From Burkholderia sp. D-99 (GTDB lineage: Bacteria > Pseudomonadota > Gammaproteobacteria > Burkholderiales > Burkholderiaceae), in assembly GCF_011605345.1 (NCBI RefSeq), contig NZ_JAAOXM010000002.1, positions 1,302,001 through 1,366,000 of the forward strand: a stretch of 64,000 nt of DNA. Reading direction: 5' to 3'. Made by a program: the position numbers and the translations under genes. Positions 35,360-43,270 of the stretch are shown here, piece by piece (position 1 is the stretch's first letter; every line of letters starts with the position of its first letter). The notes beneath the pieces were generated by a model. It saw only the letters and a program-made list of their open reading frames with translations, made no database searches and was not told the DNA's origin.

Positions 35360-35845
35360 TCAGCGCAGTGCGGCCGCGAATGCGTCGAGCTGCGTGATGC
35401 AGGTGTTCCAGCCCTCGAAGAAACCGAGCGCTTCATGGCGATCGCGCGTGGCGGCGTCCGGATGCATCACGCGCGCTTCGTAGCGGCTGCCCGCATCGTC
35501 GTCGGCCATCGTGATGATCGCCGTGAAACCCATCCACGGCGCCTGCGGCCGCCAGCCGCCCGCGAGCATCGACGTGAACGCGATGCGCGATTCGGGCACG
35601 ATTTCGAGGAAGCAGCCGGGATTGTCGCTCGTGCCGCCGTCGGGGCCGCGCATGTACGTGTGGAAGGCGCCGCCCGGACGCAGGTCGAACGCGCGCACTT
35701 CGGTGGTCCACGGTTTCGGGCACCACCATTGCTTCAGCAGTTCGGGGTCGGTCCACGCACGCCACAGCGCGTGGCGCGGCGCGCGCAGCGTGCGCGTGAT
35801 GACGAGATCGTGGGCTTCAGCGGGGTCGACGGGGCTGGCTGACAT
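35360..35845 (-). CDS. SRPBCC/AHSA1-domain protein, partner of the ArsR regulator
   Basis: 161-aa AHSA1-type protein with LVITRTLRAPRHALWRAWTDPELLKQWW, GGAFHTYMRGPDG and a C-terminal helix GFFEGWNTCITQLDAFAA. Its start overlaps the end of the upstream ArsR gene by 29 bp, so the two are co-transcribed and probably translationally coupled. ArsR-SRPBCC pairs are a recurring module in proteobacteria and actinobacteria; ligand and output are unknown. Confidence 0.9.
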   Translation of the reverse strand: MSASPVDPAEAHDLVITRTLRAPRHALWRAWTDPELLKQWWCPKPWTTEVRAFDLRPGGAFHTYMRGPDGGTSDNPGCFLEIVPESRIAFTSMLAGGWRPQAPWMGFTAIITMADDDAGSRYEARVMHPDAATRDRHEALGFFEGWNTCITQLDAFAAALR

Positions 35846-36182
35846 CTTGCTCCTCCTGGTGACGGCGTTCGACGAATTCGACGAGACGATCGGATCGTGC
35901 TTCCCACAGCGCGCGTTGCGCGGCGAGCCATGCCTCGGCCTCGGCGAGCCGGCTGCCGACCAGCGCGCAGGTGCGCGAGCGGCCGGTTTTCCGGGTCTGC
36001 ACGAGGCCGCTGCGCTCGAGCACCGCGACGTGCTTCATGAACGACGGCAGTGCCATGTCGAACGGCTCGGCCAGTGCGGAGACGGTCCGCTCGCCCTGGC
36101 CGAGCGCGCCGACGATCGCGCAGCGCGTCGGATCGGCGAGGGCGTGGAAGACGTCGCTGATGCCGGGTTGAAAGTTAGCCAT
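35817..36182 (-). CDS. ArsR-family transcriptional regulator
   Basis: 121-aa winged-helix repressor: FHALADPTRCAIVGALGQGERTV, then the recognition helix region LAEPFDMALPSFMKHVAVLERSGLV and RKTGRSRTCAL. No metal-binding ELCVCDL motif is present, so it belongs to the non-metal ArsR branch paired with AHSA1 proteins. Start 36182 sits inside a perfect palindrome, which argues for autorepression. First gene of the minus-strand group. Confidence 0.92.
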   Translation of the reverse strand: MANFQPGISDVFHALADPTRCAIVGALGQGERTVSALAEPFDMALPSFMKHVAVLERSGLVQTRKTGRSRTCALVGSRLAEAEAWLAAQRALWEARSDRLVEFVERRHQEEQDVSQPRRPR

Positions 36183-36190
36183 GTGGCTAA
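36175..36190. promoter_or_regulatory. Palindrome over the ArsR gene start
   Basis: TTAGCCATGTGGCTAA: perfect 7-2-7 inverted repeat, which includes the start codon (36180-36182). ArsR repressors typically bind such sites at or near their own start, so this is a candidate operator. Confidence 0.65.
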
Positions 36191-36385
36191 GTGTAGGAGA
36201 AGCGAACGGCGATGCAACGGAAATTTTCGTCGCGTAGGATGATGGGGCGGTAACACGCGCCGACCGGGTGCGGCGTTGCCGCGCGCCTGCTGCCGTTGCG
36301 CGAGCCGCGACGATCGGCCGGTGTTCTTTCCGATCCGGACGCACGCCGAACCCGCGCGGGCGGTCCACCTATTACCGGAGATGGC

Positions 36386-36916
36386 ATGACCGAATCTGTT
36401 ACCGTCCGCCGCGTCGACGCGGGCGAAGCGATGACCTGCGTCGATGCGCTGTCCGACGTGCTGATCGATTGCGTCGAGGGCGGCGCATCCGTCAGCTTCA
36501 TGTTGCCGATCGAGCGGCCGACCGCCGTCGCGTTCTGGACCCGCGTCGCCAACGGCGTCGCGAACGGCGAGCGCATCCTGCTCGTCGCCGAGGACGCAGC
36601 CGGCCGGATCGTCGGCACCGTGCAGGTCGTCACCGCGCAGCCCGAGAACCAGCCGCATCGCGCGGATATCGCGAAAATGCTCGTGTCGCGGCACGCGCGC
36701 CGGCAGGGCGTCGCCGCGCGGCTGATGGCGGCGGCCGACGCGGCCGCACGCGACGCCGGCAAGACCGTGCTCGTGCTCGACACCGTGACGGGCGGCGACG
36801 CCGAGCGGCTGTACGAGCGGGCCGGCTGGCAGCGCGTCGGCGTCGTGCCGAACTTTGCGTTGATGCCCGACGGCGCGCTCTGCGCGACGACGTATTTCCA
36901 CAAGCAACTCGCATAG
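36386..36916 (+). CDS. GNAT-family N-acetyltransferase
   Basis: 176-aa GNAT. Motif A is ADIAKMLVSRHARRQGVAARLM (RRQGVA loop), followed by LVLDTVTGGDAERLYERAGW (motif B). The C-terminus CATTYFHKQL is as in tabtoxin-resistance-type acetyltransferases. The acceptor is unknown. ATG 36386 has CCGGAG 6 nt upstream. It is 11 bp from the YhfC gene, a likely operon. Confidence 0.9.
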   Translation: MTESVTVRRVDAGEAMTCVDALSDVLIDCVEGGASVSFMLPIERPTAVAFWTRVANGVANGERILLVAEDAAGRIVGTVQVVTAQPENQPHRADIAKMLVSRHARRQGVAARLMAAADAAARDAGKTVLVLDTVTGGDAERLYERAGWQRVGVVPNFALMPDGALCATTYFHKQLA

Positions 36917-36927
36917 CAGGGTGCGCG

Positions 36928-37713
36928 ATGCATCCCGTCGCCCCGGCGCTCCTGTTCCTCACGCTCGCGGCCGGTCTGGTCGCGCTGCTCGCGCCCGCGT
37001 GGCTCGCAGCCGCGTGGCGGCGCCGCACGCAGGTGCCGCTTCGCGTGTTTTTCTACGGCATGCTGACCTTCTTCGTGTTCCAGCCGGTATTGCGCATGTC
37101 GTGGCAGATTCCGCTGTACCGCTGGCTCGCTCACGATCCGCGCTGGCACCTGCCGATGCTCGTGTTCGCGGCGTTGACGGCCGGGCTCTTCGAGGAATGC
37201 GGGCGCTGGGTCGCCTTCCGCTATCTGCTGCCGAAGCGGCATGATGCGCCGACTGCCGTGATGCTCGGGCTCGGGCACGGCGGGTTGGAGGCGATGCTGC
37301 TGGTCGGCGTCGGGTTTCTCGCGCTCGGCACGGTCTATCTGCTCGCGCACGCGGGTGTCGTGGTGCCCGAGGGCGTGCAGTCGCTGGTCGGGTCGCAGTT
37401 CTCCGGCATGACGTTCGCGTCGCCGTTGCTCGCGCTGCTTGAACGCACGAGCGCGCTGGCCGCGCATGTCGGGCTGTCGCTGATCGTGCTGCAGACGTTC
37501 GTGCGTGGCACGAAACGCTGGCTGGCGTATGCGATTGCGCTCCATTTCGTGTTCGACCTCGTCGTCGTGCTGCTGACGCGGCACTGGCATGTCGATACGG
37601 TGCTGGTCGAGGCGACCCTGTTCGCGTGCAGCGCCGTGCTCCTGTTGCTGGGCATTCGCTGGAGCCGCTGGCCGACGGGTGCCGGAGGCGCGAGCACGGA
37701 GCACATCGCCTGA
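36928..37713 (+). CDS. YhfC-family intramembrane metalloprotease homologue
   Basis: 261-aa integral membrane protein with about seven helices. The conserved family residues are in FEECGRWVAFRYLLP (EExxR) and LGLGHGGLEAML (H..E), followed by a late LHFVFDL. These are the putative metal-binding/protease residues of the YhfC (PF10086) group, related to CPBP proteases. Substrate unknown. Downstream of the GNAT gene by 11 bp, convergent with the EamA transporter. Confidence 0.85.
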   Translation: MHPVAPALLFLTLAAGLVALLAPAWLAAAWRRRTQVPLRVFFYGMLTFFVFQPVLRMSWQIPLYRWLAHDPRWHLPMLVFAALTAGLFEECGRWVAFRYLLPKRHDAPTAVMLGLGHGGLEAMLLVGVGFLALGTVYLLAHAGVVVPEGVQSLVGSQFSGMTFASPLLALLERTSALAAHVGLSLIVLQTFVRGTKRWLAYAIALHFVFDLVVVLLTRHWHVDTVLVEATLFACSAVLLLLGIRWSRWPTGAGGASTEHIA

Positions 37714-37728
37714 TGGGCAGCGCTCGTT

Positions 37729-38646
37729 TCAGCCGTTTGCAGCAGGGTTCGGCCGCCGGATGGCCCGCGCATCTGCCGATCGCCACCGGCTGGCGAGGCT
37801 CAGGGCCATGCCGGCCGTGACGATGGCGATGCCGGCCAGTGCCGGCGCGTGTGGCCGTTCGCCGAGCAGCAGCATGGCCTCGAGCGTGGCGAGGAGCGGC
37901 ATCAGCGCGGCGAAAGTCGCGCCGATCGCCGGGCCGAGCGCGACGACGGCCCGGCTGAAGCAGTAGAGCGCCAGCACCGACATCAGCACGCCCTGGTAGA
38001 TCGCCTGCGTGGCGATGGCTGCGACCGGCGCATGCAGCACGGCGCCACCGCGCATGGCCAGATAGAGCGGGCAGTAGAGCACCGCGGAGCCGACCGACAC
38101 GACGGCCGTCGCGTGCAGCGCACCGGCGGCGGCGCGTTTCGTCGTCACGTTGTAGACGGCCCATAGCAGGCCACCGAGGATGAACAGCACGAGGGCCGGT
38201 AGCCCGATCGCGCCGCGCAGCGCATCGGACGCGGCCAGTGCGATGCCGGCCAGGATCGTGACGATGCCGGCGACCTGCGCGGCGCTCAGCCGCTCATGCG
38301 CGACCTGCCGGCCGAGGATCGCCGTGAACGCGATCATGCTGCCGGGCGTCAGCGCGAAGTAGCCGACCGGCGCGCAGCTCAACGCTGCCGCGACGGTCAG
38401 GATGTAGGGCGCGCCCGCACCCGTCACCATCAGCGCGACCGACGCCGGGCGCAGCGTGCCGAGGCCGCGGCGCAGCAGGACGGGCAGCAGCAGCGTGCCG
38501 GATACGATGAAGCGGATGAACGCGACGTCGTAGGCGTCGAGGGCCGAGTGCGTGACGCCGATGCGCGTGACGACCGGAAAGCCGCCCCAGATGAGCGCTG
38601 CGAGCAATCCGTAGCCGATACCGGCGAGCCGTTCGTTTCCGTTCAT
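37729..38646 (-). CDS. EamA/DMT-family transporter
   Basis: 305-aa inner membrane protein with ten helices in two EamA repeats (GYGLLAALIWGGFPVVTRIG at the start of repeat 1; GGLLWAVYNVTTKRAAA at the start of repeat 2; QAIYQGVLMSVLALYCF). The family exports or imports small metabolites such as amino acids or drugs. Start 38646 starts just before helix 1. The promoter side (38650-38760) is AT-rich. No regulator adjacent. Confidence 0.91.
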   Translation of the reverse strand: MNGNERLAGIGYGLLAALIWGGFPVVTRIGVTHSALDAYDVAFIRFIVSGTLLLPVLLRRGLGTLRPASVALMVTGAGAPYILTVAAALSCAPVGYFALTPGSMIAFTAILGRQVAHERLSAAQVAGIVTILAGIALAASDALRGAIGLPALVLFILGGLLWAVYNVTTKRAAAGALHATAVVSVGSAVLYCPLYLAMRGGAVLHAPVAAIATQAIYQGVLMSVLALYCFSRAVVALGPAIGATFAALMPLLATLEAMLLLGERPHAPALAGIAIVTAGMALSLASRWRSADARAIRRPNPAANG

Positions 38647-38928
38647 GTCCTGTCCTTGTCGTGCGGCCGTTGCGAGCCGGCAGAGGGCAAGGATGCGGTG
38701 CGCCCGGTAATGCGTCCAATATATTATTTGGGCGGAATTAGGTCGCAAAAAGTCTTTATTGCAACAAAATGGCCGATCGCAACGGCAAGCGCGGGGGCGC
38801 CCCCGTTCGCGGCGAGCGCAGGCTGGCGGCCGGGCTCCGTCCGGGAATCCGGCAGGGCCGGAGACGTCGCCAGTCCGATATATTCACGCAGGAAGATTTC
38901 TGCAGGACGCCCCGGAACCCCCGCCTCG

Positions 38929-39507
38929 ATGAAACGCTCCCATGTCGCTTTCGCCCTCACGGGCCTGCTCGTCGCGCTGCCGATTGCCGCGTATGCGCTC
39001 GTCAAGCCGCTGCGCGTCGTCGCGCCCGCGCTGGTCCCCGGCGTATCGTGCCCGAGCGCCGATATCTGCACGGACGATGCCGCGAAGCTCGGCGATGCGC
39101 GGCAGCTCTATCGCAGCGGCTATGCGCGCGTGGCGGCAGCCGTGGGTGCATTTCAGGGAACGCCGCGCGTTGTGTTCTGTTCGACCCGCGCGTGCGCCGA
39201 TGCCTTCGGCCTCGGCCAACGCGCGGCGCTGACGCTCGGGAATTTCGGCGTGGTCGTCGCTCCGCGCGGCTGGCAGACCTACTTTCTCGCGCACGAGCTG
39301 ATCCATCACCGCCAGGCGGAAGTGCTCGGCAACCTGGCGGTCGCGACCAAGCCGCGCTGGCTGATCGAGGGGATGGCGTATTCGCTCAGTGACGATCCGC
39401 GCCATCCGCTGGCGGAGCCGTTCGAAGCGTGGCGCGCGCGTTTCGATGCGTGGCATGCGGCGCTGGGCGGGCAGCCGCTGTGGGAGGCCGCGCGGGCGGT
39501 CGAATAG
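38929..39507 (+). CDS. Exported/membrane-anchored HExxH zinc metallopeptidase-like protein
   Basis: 192-aa protein with an N-terminal hydrophobic segment (VAFALTGLLVALPIAAYAL), which is a signal peptide or anchor. It is followed by a basic/cysteine-bearing region (CPSADICTDD, VVFCSTRACADAF) and the zinc-binding motif HELIHHRQAE with a downstream glutamate (WLIEGMAYSLSDD), a gluzincin-like arrangement. Substrate unknown. Four cysteines suggest disulfides in the periplasm. Confidence 0.8.
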   Translation: MKRSHVAFALTGLLVALPIAAYALVKPLRVVAPALVPGVSCPSADICTDDAAKLGDARQLYRSGYARVAAAVGAFQGTPRVVFCSTRACADAFGLGQRAALTLGNFGVVVAPRGWQTYFLAHELIHHRQAEVLGNLAVATKPRWLIEGMAYSLSDDPRHPLAEPFEAWRARFDAWHAALGGQPLWEAARAVE

Positions 39508-39555
39508 CGCGGGCAGGGCGCTGAAACGCAGCCCCTCAAGCCGACACGCCATTAC

Positions 39556-39587
39556 GCGCCTAAGCGCCTAAGCGCCCAAGCGCCTAA
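39556..39587. repeat. Octamer tandem array GCGCCTAA x 4
   Basis: Four 8-bp units (third is GCGCCCAA) between the peptidase-like gene and the tetR stop. The last unit contains the tetR stop codon (TAG on the minus strand, 39584-39586). Read on the minus strand three of the four units carry TAG. Confidence 0.85.
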
Positions 39588-40168
39588 GCCGGCGCGCCCG
39601 AATCATTGCGCTCTACGGTGAGCGTGTCCCGCCCTGCGGCGAGGATCTCGTCGGCCAGCGCGGGATCGGTACCGGCGATCGCGCGCGACAGCACGAGCGC
39701 GCCGACCATCTGGCTGAAGACCGCGATCGCATCGCGACGCGTCTGCGCCGGCGTCCCGCCTTCCACGGCCACCATCCGTTCCAGCCGATCGAGATAGGTG
39801 GCGAGGCCGTGCGCATAGCGCGCACGCGCCGTATCGGTCAGTCGCGGCGCATCGCCCGCGAAACCGGACAGCGGGCACCCGGCCTCGACGTTGTCTCGAT
39901 GCGCGGCAGACAGATACAACGCCACCTGCGCGTCGAGACTGCCGGCGTTCGGCGAATCCGCGCGGTCCTGCATGGCCTTTTCCATCACCTCGGCAACCAG
40001 CGCGTCTTTCGACTTGAAGTGGTTGTAGAAGCCGCCCTGCGTGAAGCCGGCTTCCTTCATCAGCTCCGTGAGTCCTACCGCGTCGACGCCGCGCGCGCGG
40101 AACAGCCGCTCGGCGGCCGCAACGATCGCGCTCCGGTTCTCTGCGGCCTGCTGTCTTGAAACGCCCAT
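39584..40168 (-). CDS. TetR-family transcriptional regulator
   Basis: 194-aa repressor. The N-terminal HTH region reads RSAIVAAAERLFRARGVDAVG then LTELMKEAGFTQGGFYNHFKSKDAL. The ligand domain has CPLSGFAGDAPR, as in the AcuR/NemR-like subgroup with a conserved Cys-Pro. Start 40168 preferred over 40228. It is divergent from the SDR gene, with two near-identical palindromes in between, so it very likely controls itself and that gene. Confidence 0.92.
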   Translation of the reverse strand: MGVSRQQAAENRSAIVAAAERLFRARGVDAVGLTELMKEAGFTQGGFYNHFKSKDALVAEVMEKAMQDRADSPNAGSLDAQVALYLSAAHRDNVEAGCPLSGFAGDAPRLTDTARARYAHGLATYLDRLERMVAVEGGTPAQTRRDAIAVFSQMVGALVLSRAIAGTDPALADEILAAGRDTLTVERNDSGAPA

Positions 40169-40225
40169 CGATCTCTCCCTGATTTTTGTAGATCGCGTCT
40201 TGCCGATCGCGTCGATTGAAAAACA

Positions 40226-40243
40226 CAATGTCGATCACCATTG
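40226..40243. promoter_or_regulatory. TetR operator copy 1
   Basis: CAATGTCGATCACCATTG. Its reverse complement differs from operator copy 2 at one base only. CAATG/CATTG arms flank a GATC centre. Confidence 0.75.
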
Positions 40244-40269
40244 ACATGGGCGGGTTGCGTGAACACAAT
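40241..40269 (+). promoter_or_regulatory. Candidate sigma-70 promoter of the SDR gene
   Basis: TTGACA (40241-40246), a 17-bp spacer and CACAAT (40264-40269, four of six consensus bases). It lies between the two operator copies, so a bound repressor pair would block it. The distance to the SDR ATG is 254 bp, leaving a long leader; another start nearer the gene cannot be excluded. Confidence 0.45.
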
Positions 40270-40281
40270 GCACTGCAAAGA

Positions 40282-40299
40282 CAATGGCGATCGACATTG
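40282..40299. promoter_or_regulatory. TetR operator copy 2
   Basis: CAATGGCGATCGACATTG, inverted relative to copy 1 and 56 bp from it. The flanks are also shared (an A before, an A after). The rest of the 354-bp tetR/SDR gap has no coding frame. Confidence 0.75.
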
Positions 40300-40522
40300 A
40301 CATCGAGTGTAGCCGACTTGGCGGAGGGTGCAAAGCCACGGCCGGAACATCGGACGGCAATCGATCGGCGTCTTTGGCGCCGCCGGGCCACGGGCAGCAG
40401 GAGATGTGCCGCCTGCCGGCGGTGCACCGGTTCGGTACGTAATGGCAGCCCGGTTTTCCACCGGATCTCACGCGCGCGGCGAGCCGGCGCGCATGCGATC
40501 CATCATGCGAAAGGAACGGATC

Positions 40523-41227
40523 ATGAAGATCGAAGGTGCAGTGGTGTTCGTCACGGGTGCGAATCGCGGGCTCGGGCTCGAGTTCGCGAAGCAGGCGCTC
40601 GCGAGAGGGGCGCGCAAGGTCTATGCGGCGGCGCGCGATCCGGCCACCGTGACGCTGCCGGGCGTCGTGCCGGTGAAGCTCGACGTGACCGATCCGGCGG
40701 CCGTCGCGGCGGCCGCCGACGCGGCGCGCGACGTCACGCTGCTGATCAACAACGCGGGCATCGCGCGGCTCGGCAGCCTGACGGACGACGGTGCGGCCGA
40801 CGCATTGCGCGATCACTTCGAAACCAACGTGTTCGGGATGCTGGCGATGTCGCGCGCATTTGCGGGCATCCTCGCCGGCCATGGCGGCGGCGCGATCCTG
40901 AACATCCTGTCCGTCGCGAGCTGGGTGAACCGGCCGATCCTGTCGGGCTACGGCGTGTCGAAATCGGCCGCATGGGCGCTGACCAACGGGCTGCGCCATT
41001 CGCTGCGCGAGCAGCGCACGCAGGTCGTCGGGCTGCATGCCGGCTTCATCGATACCGACCTGACGGCGGGCCTCGACGTGCCGAAGGCGACGCCGGCCGA
41101 CGTCGTGCGCCAGGCGTACGAAGCGATCGAAGCGGGGGAGGAAGAGGTGTCGACCGACGAGTTCACGCGGCAGGTGAAGGCCACGCTGTCGTCGGGCGTC
41201 TATCTGGAAGAACCGGCGCCGCGTTGA
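40523..41227 (+). CDS. Short-chain dehydrogenase/reductase
   Basis: 234-aa classical SDR. Cofactor loop TGANRGLGLEFA, NNAG at the beta4 end, and active-site YGVSK with the upstream Ser in LSVASW. The product is an NAD(P)H-dependent oxidoreductase of unknown substrate, probably for an aldehyde or ketone signal sensed by the divergent TetR. Start 40523 has AAGGAAC 7-13 nt upstream; the longer frame covers operator-free but non-conserved sequence. Convergent with fabV. Confidence 0.93.
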   Translation: MKIEGAVVFVTGANRGLGLEFAKQALARGARKVYAAARDPATVTLPGVVPVKLDVTDPAAVAAAADAARDVTLLINNAGIARLGSLTDDGAADALRDHFETNVFGMLAMSRAFAGILAGHGGGAILNILSVASWVNRPILSGYGVSKSAAWALTNGLRHSLREQRTQVVGLHAGFIDTDLTAGLDVPKATPADVVRQAYEAIEAGEEEVSTDEFTRQVKATLSSGVYLEEPAPR

Positions 41228-41291
41228 CGCCGCCGGAACCGCGAACCCGCCACCCGCGCTGCGCGCGCGGCGTGAGCGGCGGGCCGGGGCG

Positions 41292-42494
41292 TCAGACCGT
41301 GGTGTCGATGATGCCCGGGATCTTCACGTCCGGGTTCACGTCCGCGTCGTAGTCGACGCCGGCGATCTCGAAGCCGAACAGGCGCAGGAACTCGGTCTTG
41401 TAGCCGGCGAAGTCGGTCAGCTCGTACAGGTTGTCGTTCGTCACGTGGTTCCACTGCGCGACGACCTTCGCCTGCACCTGCGGGTCAAGCTCCTTGTAGT
41501 CCGCGCGCAGGCGGCCTTCTTCGTCGATGTGCGGCGTCGCGCCGTACAGGCTGTCCTTGAACAGGCCGTACACCTGCTCGATGCAGCCTTCGTGCGTGCC
41601 GGTTTCCTTCATCGTCTTGAACAGCAGCGACAGGTACAGCGGCATCATCGGGATCGCCGAGCTCGCCTGCGTGACGACGGCCTTCAGCACCGACACGCGC
41701 GCATCGCCGCCGTGCGCGGCCAGCTTGTCGCGGATCGACAGCACCTTCTTGTCGAGATCCTTCTTCGCTTCGCCGATCGAGCCGTTCCAGTAGATGTCGT
41801 GCGTGATCTGCTCGCCGAGATACGTGAACGCGGTCGTTTTCGCGCCGTCGGCCAGCACGCCGGCTTCATCGAGCGCGTCGATCCACATCTGCCAGTCCTC
41901 GCCGCCCATCACGGCGACGGTGCCGTCGATCTCTTCCTGCGTCGCCGGTTCCAGCGTGACCTCGCGGATCACTTCCTTGTCGGTGTCGAGGCCGCGGAAC
42001 GTGACCGTCTTGCCGATCGGCTTGAGCGTCGAGCTGATGGTTTCGCCCGTCTTCGGATGCGTGCGGCGCGGTGCCGCGAGGCTGTAGACGACGAGATCGA
42101 CCTTGCCGAAATCCTGCTTGATGGTGTCGATCGTGACCTGCTTGACCTTGTCGGAGAATGCGTCGCCGTTGATGCTGCGCGCATAGCGCCCCTTTTCGGC
42201 GGCGAATTTCTCGAACGCGGCGCTGTTGTACCAGCCGGCCGTGCCCGGCTTCGTTTCGCTGCCGGCGCGCTCGAAGAACACGCCGAGCGTGTCCGCGCCC
42301 GAGCCGAAGGCGGCCGAGATCCGGGCGGCGAGGCCGTAGCCGGTCGACGCGCCGATCACGAGCACCTTTTTCGGGCCGTTGGCGATCGTGCCGTGCGAAG
42401 TCACGTAGTCGATCTGTTCCTTGACGTTGGCTTCGCAGCCGACCGGATGAGTCGTCACGCAGATGAAGCCACGCACGCGCGGTTTGATGATCAT
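41292..42494 (-). CDS. fabV: Enoyl-[acyl-carrier-protein] reductase FabV
   Basis: 400-aa NADH-dependent enoyl-ACP reductase of the FabV class, which carries out the last step of each fatty acid elongation cycle and is insensitive to triclosan. The N-terminus is standard ([17 protein letters not shown]). The Rossmann motif is [14 protein letters not shown], and the catalytic Tyr-X8-Lys appears as [10 protein letters not shown]. FabV was first studied in Vibrio, and Burkholderia species carry it. Start 42494. Divergent from the GbsR-like regulator gene. Confidence 0.96.
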   Translation of the reverse strand: MIIKPRVRGFICVTTHPVGCEANVKEQIDYVTSHGTIANGPKKVLVIGASTGYGLAARISAAFGSGADTLGVFFERAGSETKPGTAGWYNSAAFEKFAAEKGRYARSINGDAFSDKVKQVTIDTIKQDFGKVDLVVYSLAAPRRTHPKTGETISSTLKPIGKTVTFRGLDTDKEVIREVTLEPATQEEIDGTVAVMGGEDWQMWIDALDEAGVLADGAKTTAFTYLGEQITHDIYWNGSIGEAKKDLDKKVLSIRDKLAAHGGDARVSVLKAVVTQASSAIPMMPLYLSLLFKTMKETGTHEGCIEQVYGLFKDSLYGATPHIDEEGRLRADYKELDPQVQAKVVAQWNHVTNDNLYELTDFAGYKTEFLRLFGFEIAGVDYDADVNPDVKIPGIIDTTV

Positions 42495-42606
42495 GGAAAC
42501 CTCTAGTGAGAAAGGCGGCAACGGCCTGAAATCGGAAAAATCCCGCGCATTGTAATGGAAGCGGCGGATCGCGGGCGGGCGCGGCCGGAACCCGGCAGAT
42601 CGTCCG

Positions 42607-42632
42607 GTTATTTCTCTCTTGACAGAAATAAC
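42607..42632. promoter_or_regulatory. 26-bp palindrome (operator copy 1) before the GbsR-like gene
   Basis: Inverted repeat GTTATTTCT / AGAAATAAC with an 8-bp centre (42607-42632). The same 26-bp element, with identical outer nine bases on each side, recurs at 43233-43258. It overlaps a candidate -35 hexamer, as expected for an autorepressor site. Confidence 0.8.
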
Positions 42633-42647
42633 TGAAATGCCTAAATT
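42619..42647 (+). promoter_or_regulatory. Candidate promoter of the GbsR-like gene
   Basis: TTGACA (42619-42624, inside operator copy 1), 17-bp spacer, TAAATT (42642-42647). Transcription would begin at about 42654, at or next to the ATG at 42655, which would make the mRNA leaderless or nearly so. Confidence 0.5.
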
Positions 42648-42654
42648 TCACGGC

Positions 42655-43188
42655 ATGGAACTCACACCGATTGCCGAACGATTCATTCTCCACTGGGGCG
42701 AAATGGGCTCACGGTGGGGCGTCAACCGCACTGTCTCGCAGATCCACGCGCTGCTCTACCTGGCCGGAAGGCCGATCGCAGCCGACGAGATCGCCGAGAC
42801 GCTCAACGTCGCGCGCTCCAACGTCAGCACGAGCCTGAAGGAGCTGCAGGCGTGGCGGCTGGCGAAGGTCGTGCACGTGCTGGGCGACCGCCGCGACCAT
42901 TTCGAGACGTCGACCGACATCTGGGAACTGTTCAAGCTGATCGTCGAAGGGCGGCGGCAACGCGAGATCGAGCCGACGCTCACGGTGCTGCGCGATTGCC
43001 TCACGAACCCGGAGATCGCCAACGAGAGCCGCGAGACCGAACAGCGCATCCGCGACACGCTGCAGTTCGTCGAGACGCTGACGACCTGGTCGGACGAGAT
43101 GCTGCGGCTCAAGCCCGATACGCTGATGAAGGCGCTCGGCATCGGCGCGAAGATCAGCCAGACGGTCAGGCGCAAGCCGTCGAAGTAA
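42655..43188 (+). CDS. GbsR/MarR-type transcriptional regulator
   Basis: 177-aa regulator. The N-terminal winged helix shows the GbsR-group start (ELTPIAERFILHWGEMGSRWGVNRTVSQIHALLYL), then IAETLNVARSNVSTSLKELQAWRLAKVV as recognition helix, and a helical C-terminus for dimerisation. GbsR proteins sense small molecules such as choline; here the ligand is unknown. Start 42655 is chosen because a promoter and operator occupy 42607-42647; an ATG at 42637 and a TTG at 42619 are open in frame, and none has a ribosome site. It precedes a four-gene operon with the same palindrome. Confidence 0.88.
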   Translation: MELTPIAERFILHWGEMGSRWGVNRTVSQIHALLYLAGRPIAADEIAETLNVARSNVSTSLKELQAWRLAKVVHVLGDRRDHFETSTDIWELFKLIVEGRRQREIEPTLTVLRDCLTNPEIANESRETEQRIRDTLQFVETLTTWSDEMLRLKPDTLMKALGIGAKISQTVRRKPSK

Positions 43189-43202
43189 GCGTGACGCGCA
43201 AT

Positions 43203-43225
43203 GCGGGCAGGCAGCCCGCTTTTTT
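43203..43225 (+). terminator. Intrinsic terminator of the GbsR-like gene
   Basis: Stem GCGGGC / GCCCGC with a 5-nt loop, followed by T6 (43220-43225). It ends the regulator transcript 15 bp after its stop and makes the following operon a separate unit with its own operator. Confidence 0.88.
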
Positions 43226-43232
43226 CGGGGTT

Positions 43233-43258
43233 GTTATTTCTGTTTGTACAGAAATAAC
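43233..43258. promoter_or_regulatory. 26-bp palindrome (operator copy 2) before the SDR-DoxX operon
   Basis: Perfect 11-4-11 inverted repeat GTTATTTCTGT / ACAGAAATAAC, 12 bp before the ATG at 43271. Matches copy 1 at 42607-42632 over both outer arms. It places the operon under the control of the regulator encoded just upstream. Confidence 0.85.
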
Positions 43259-43270
43259 TGTAAATAGAGG

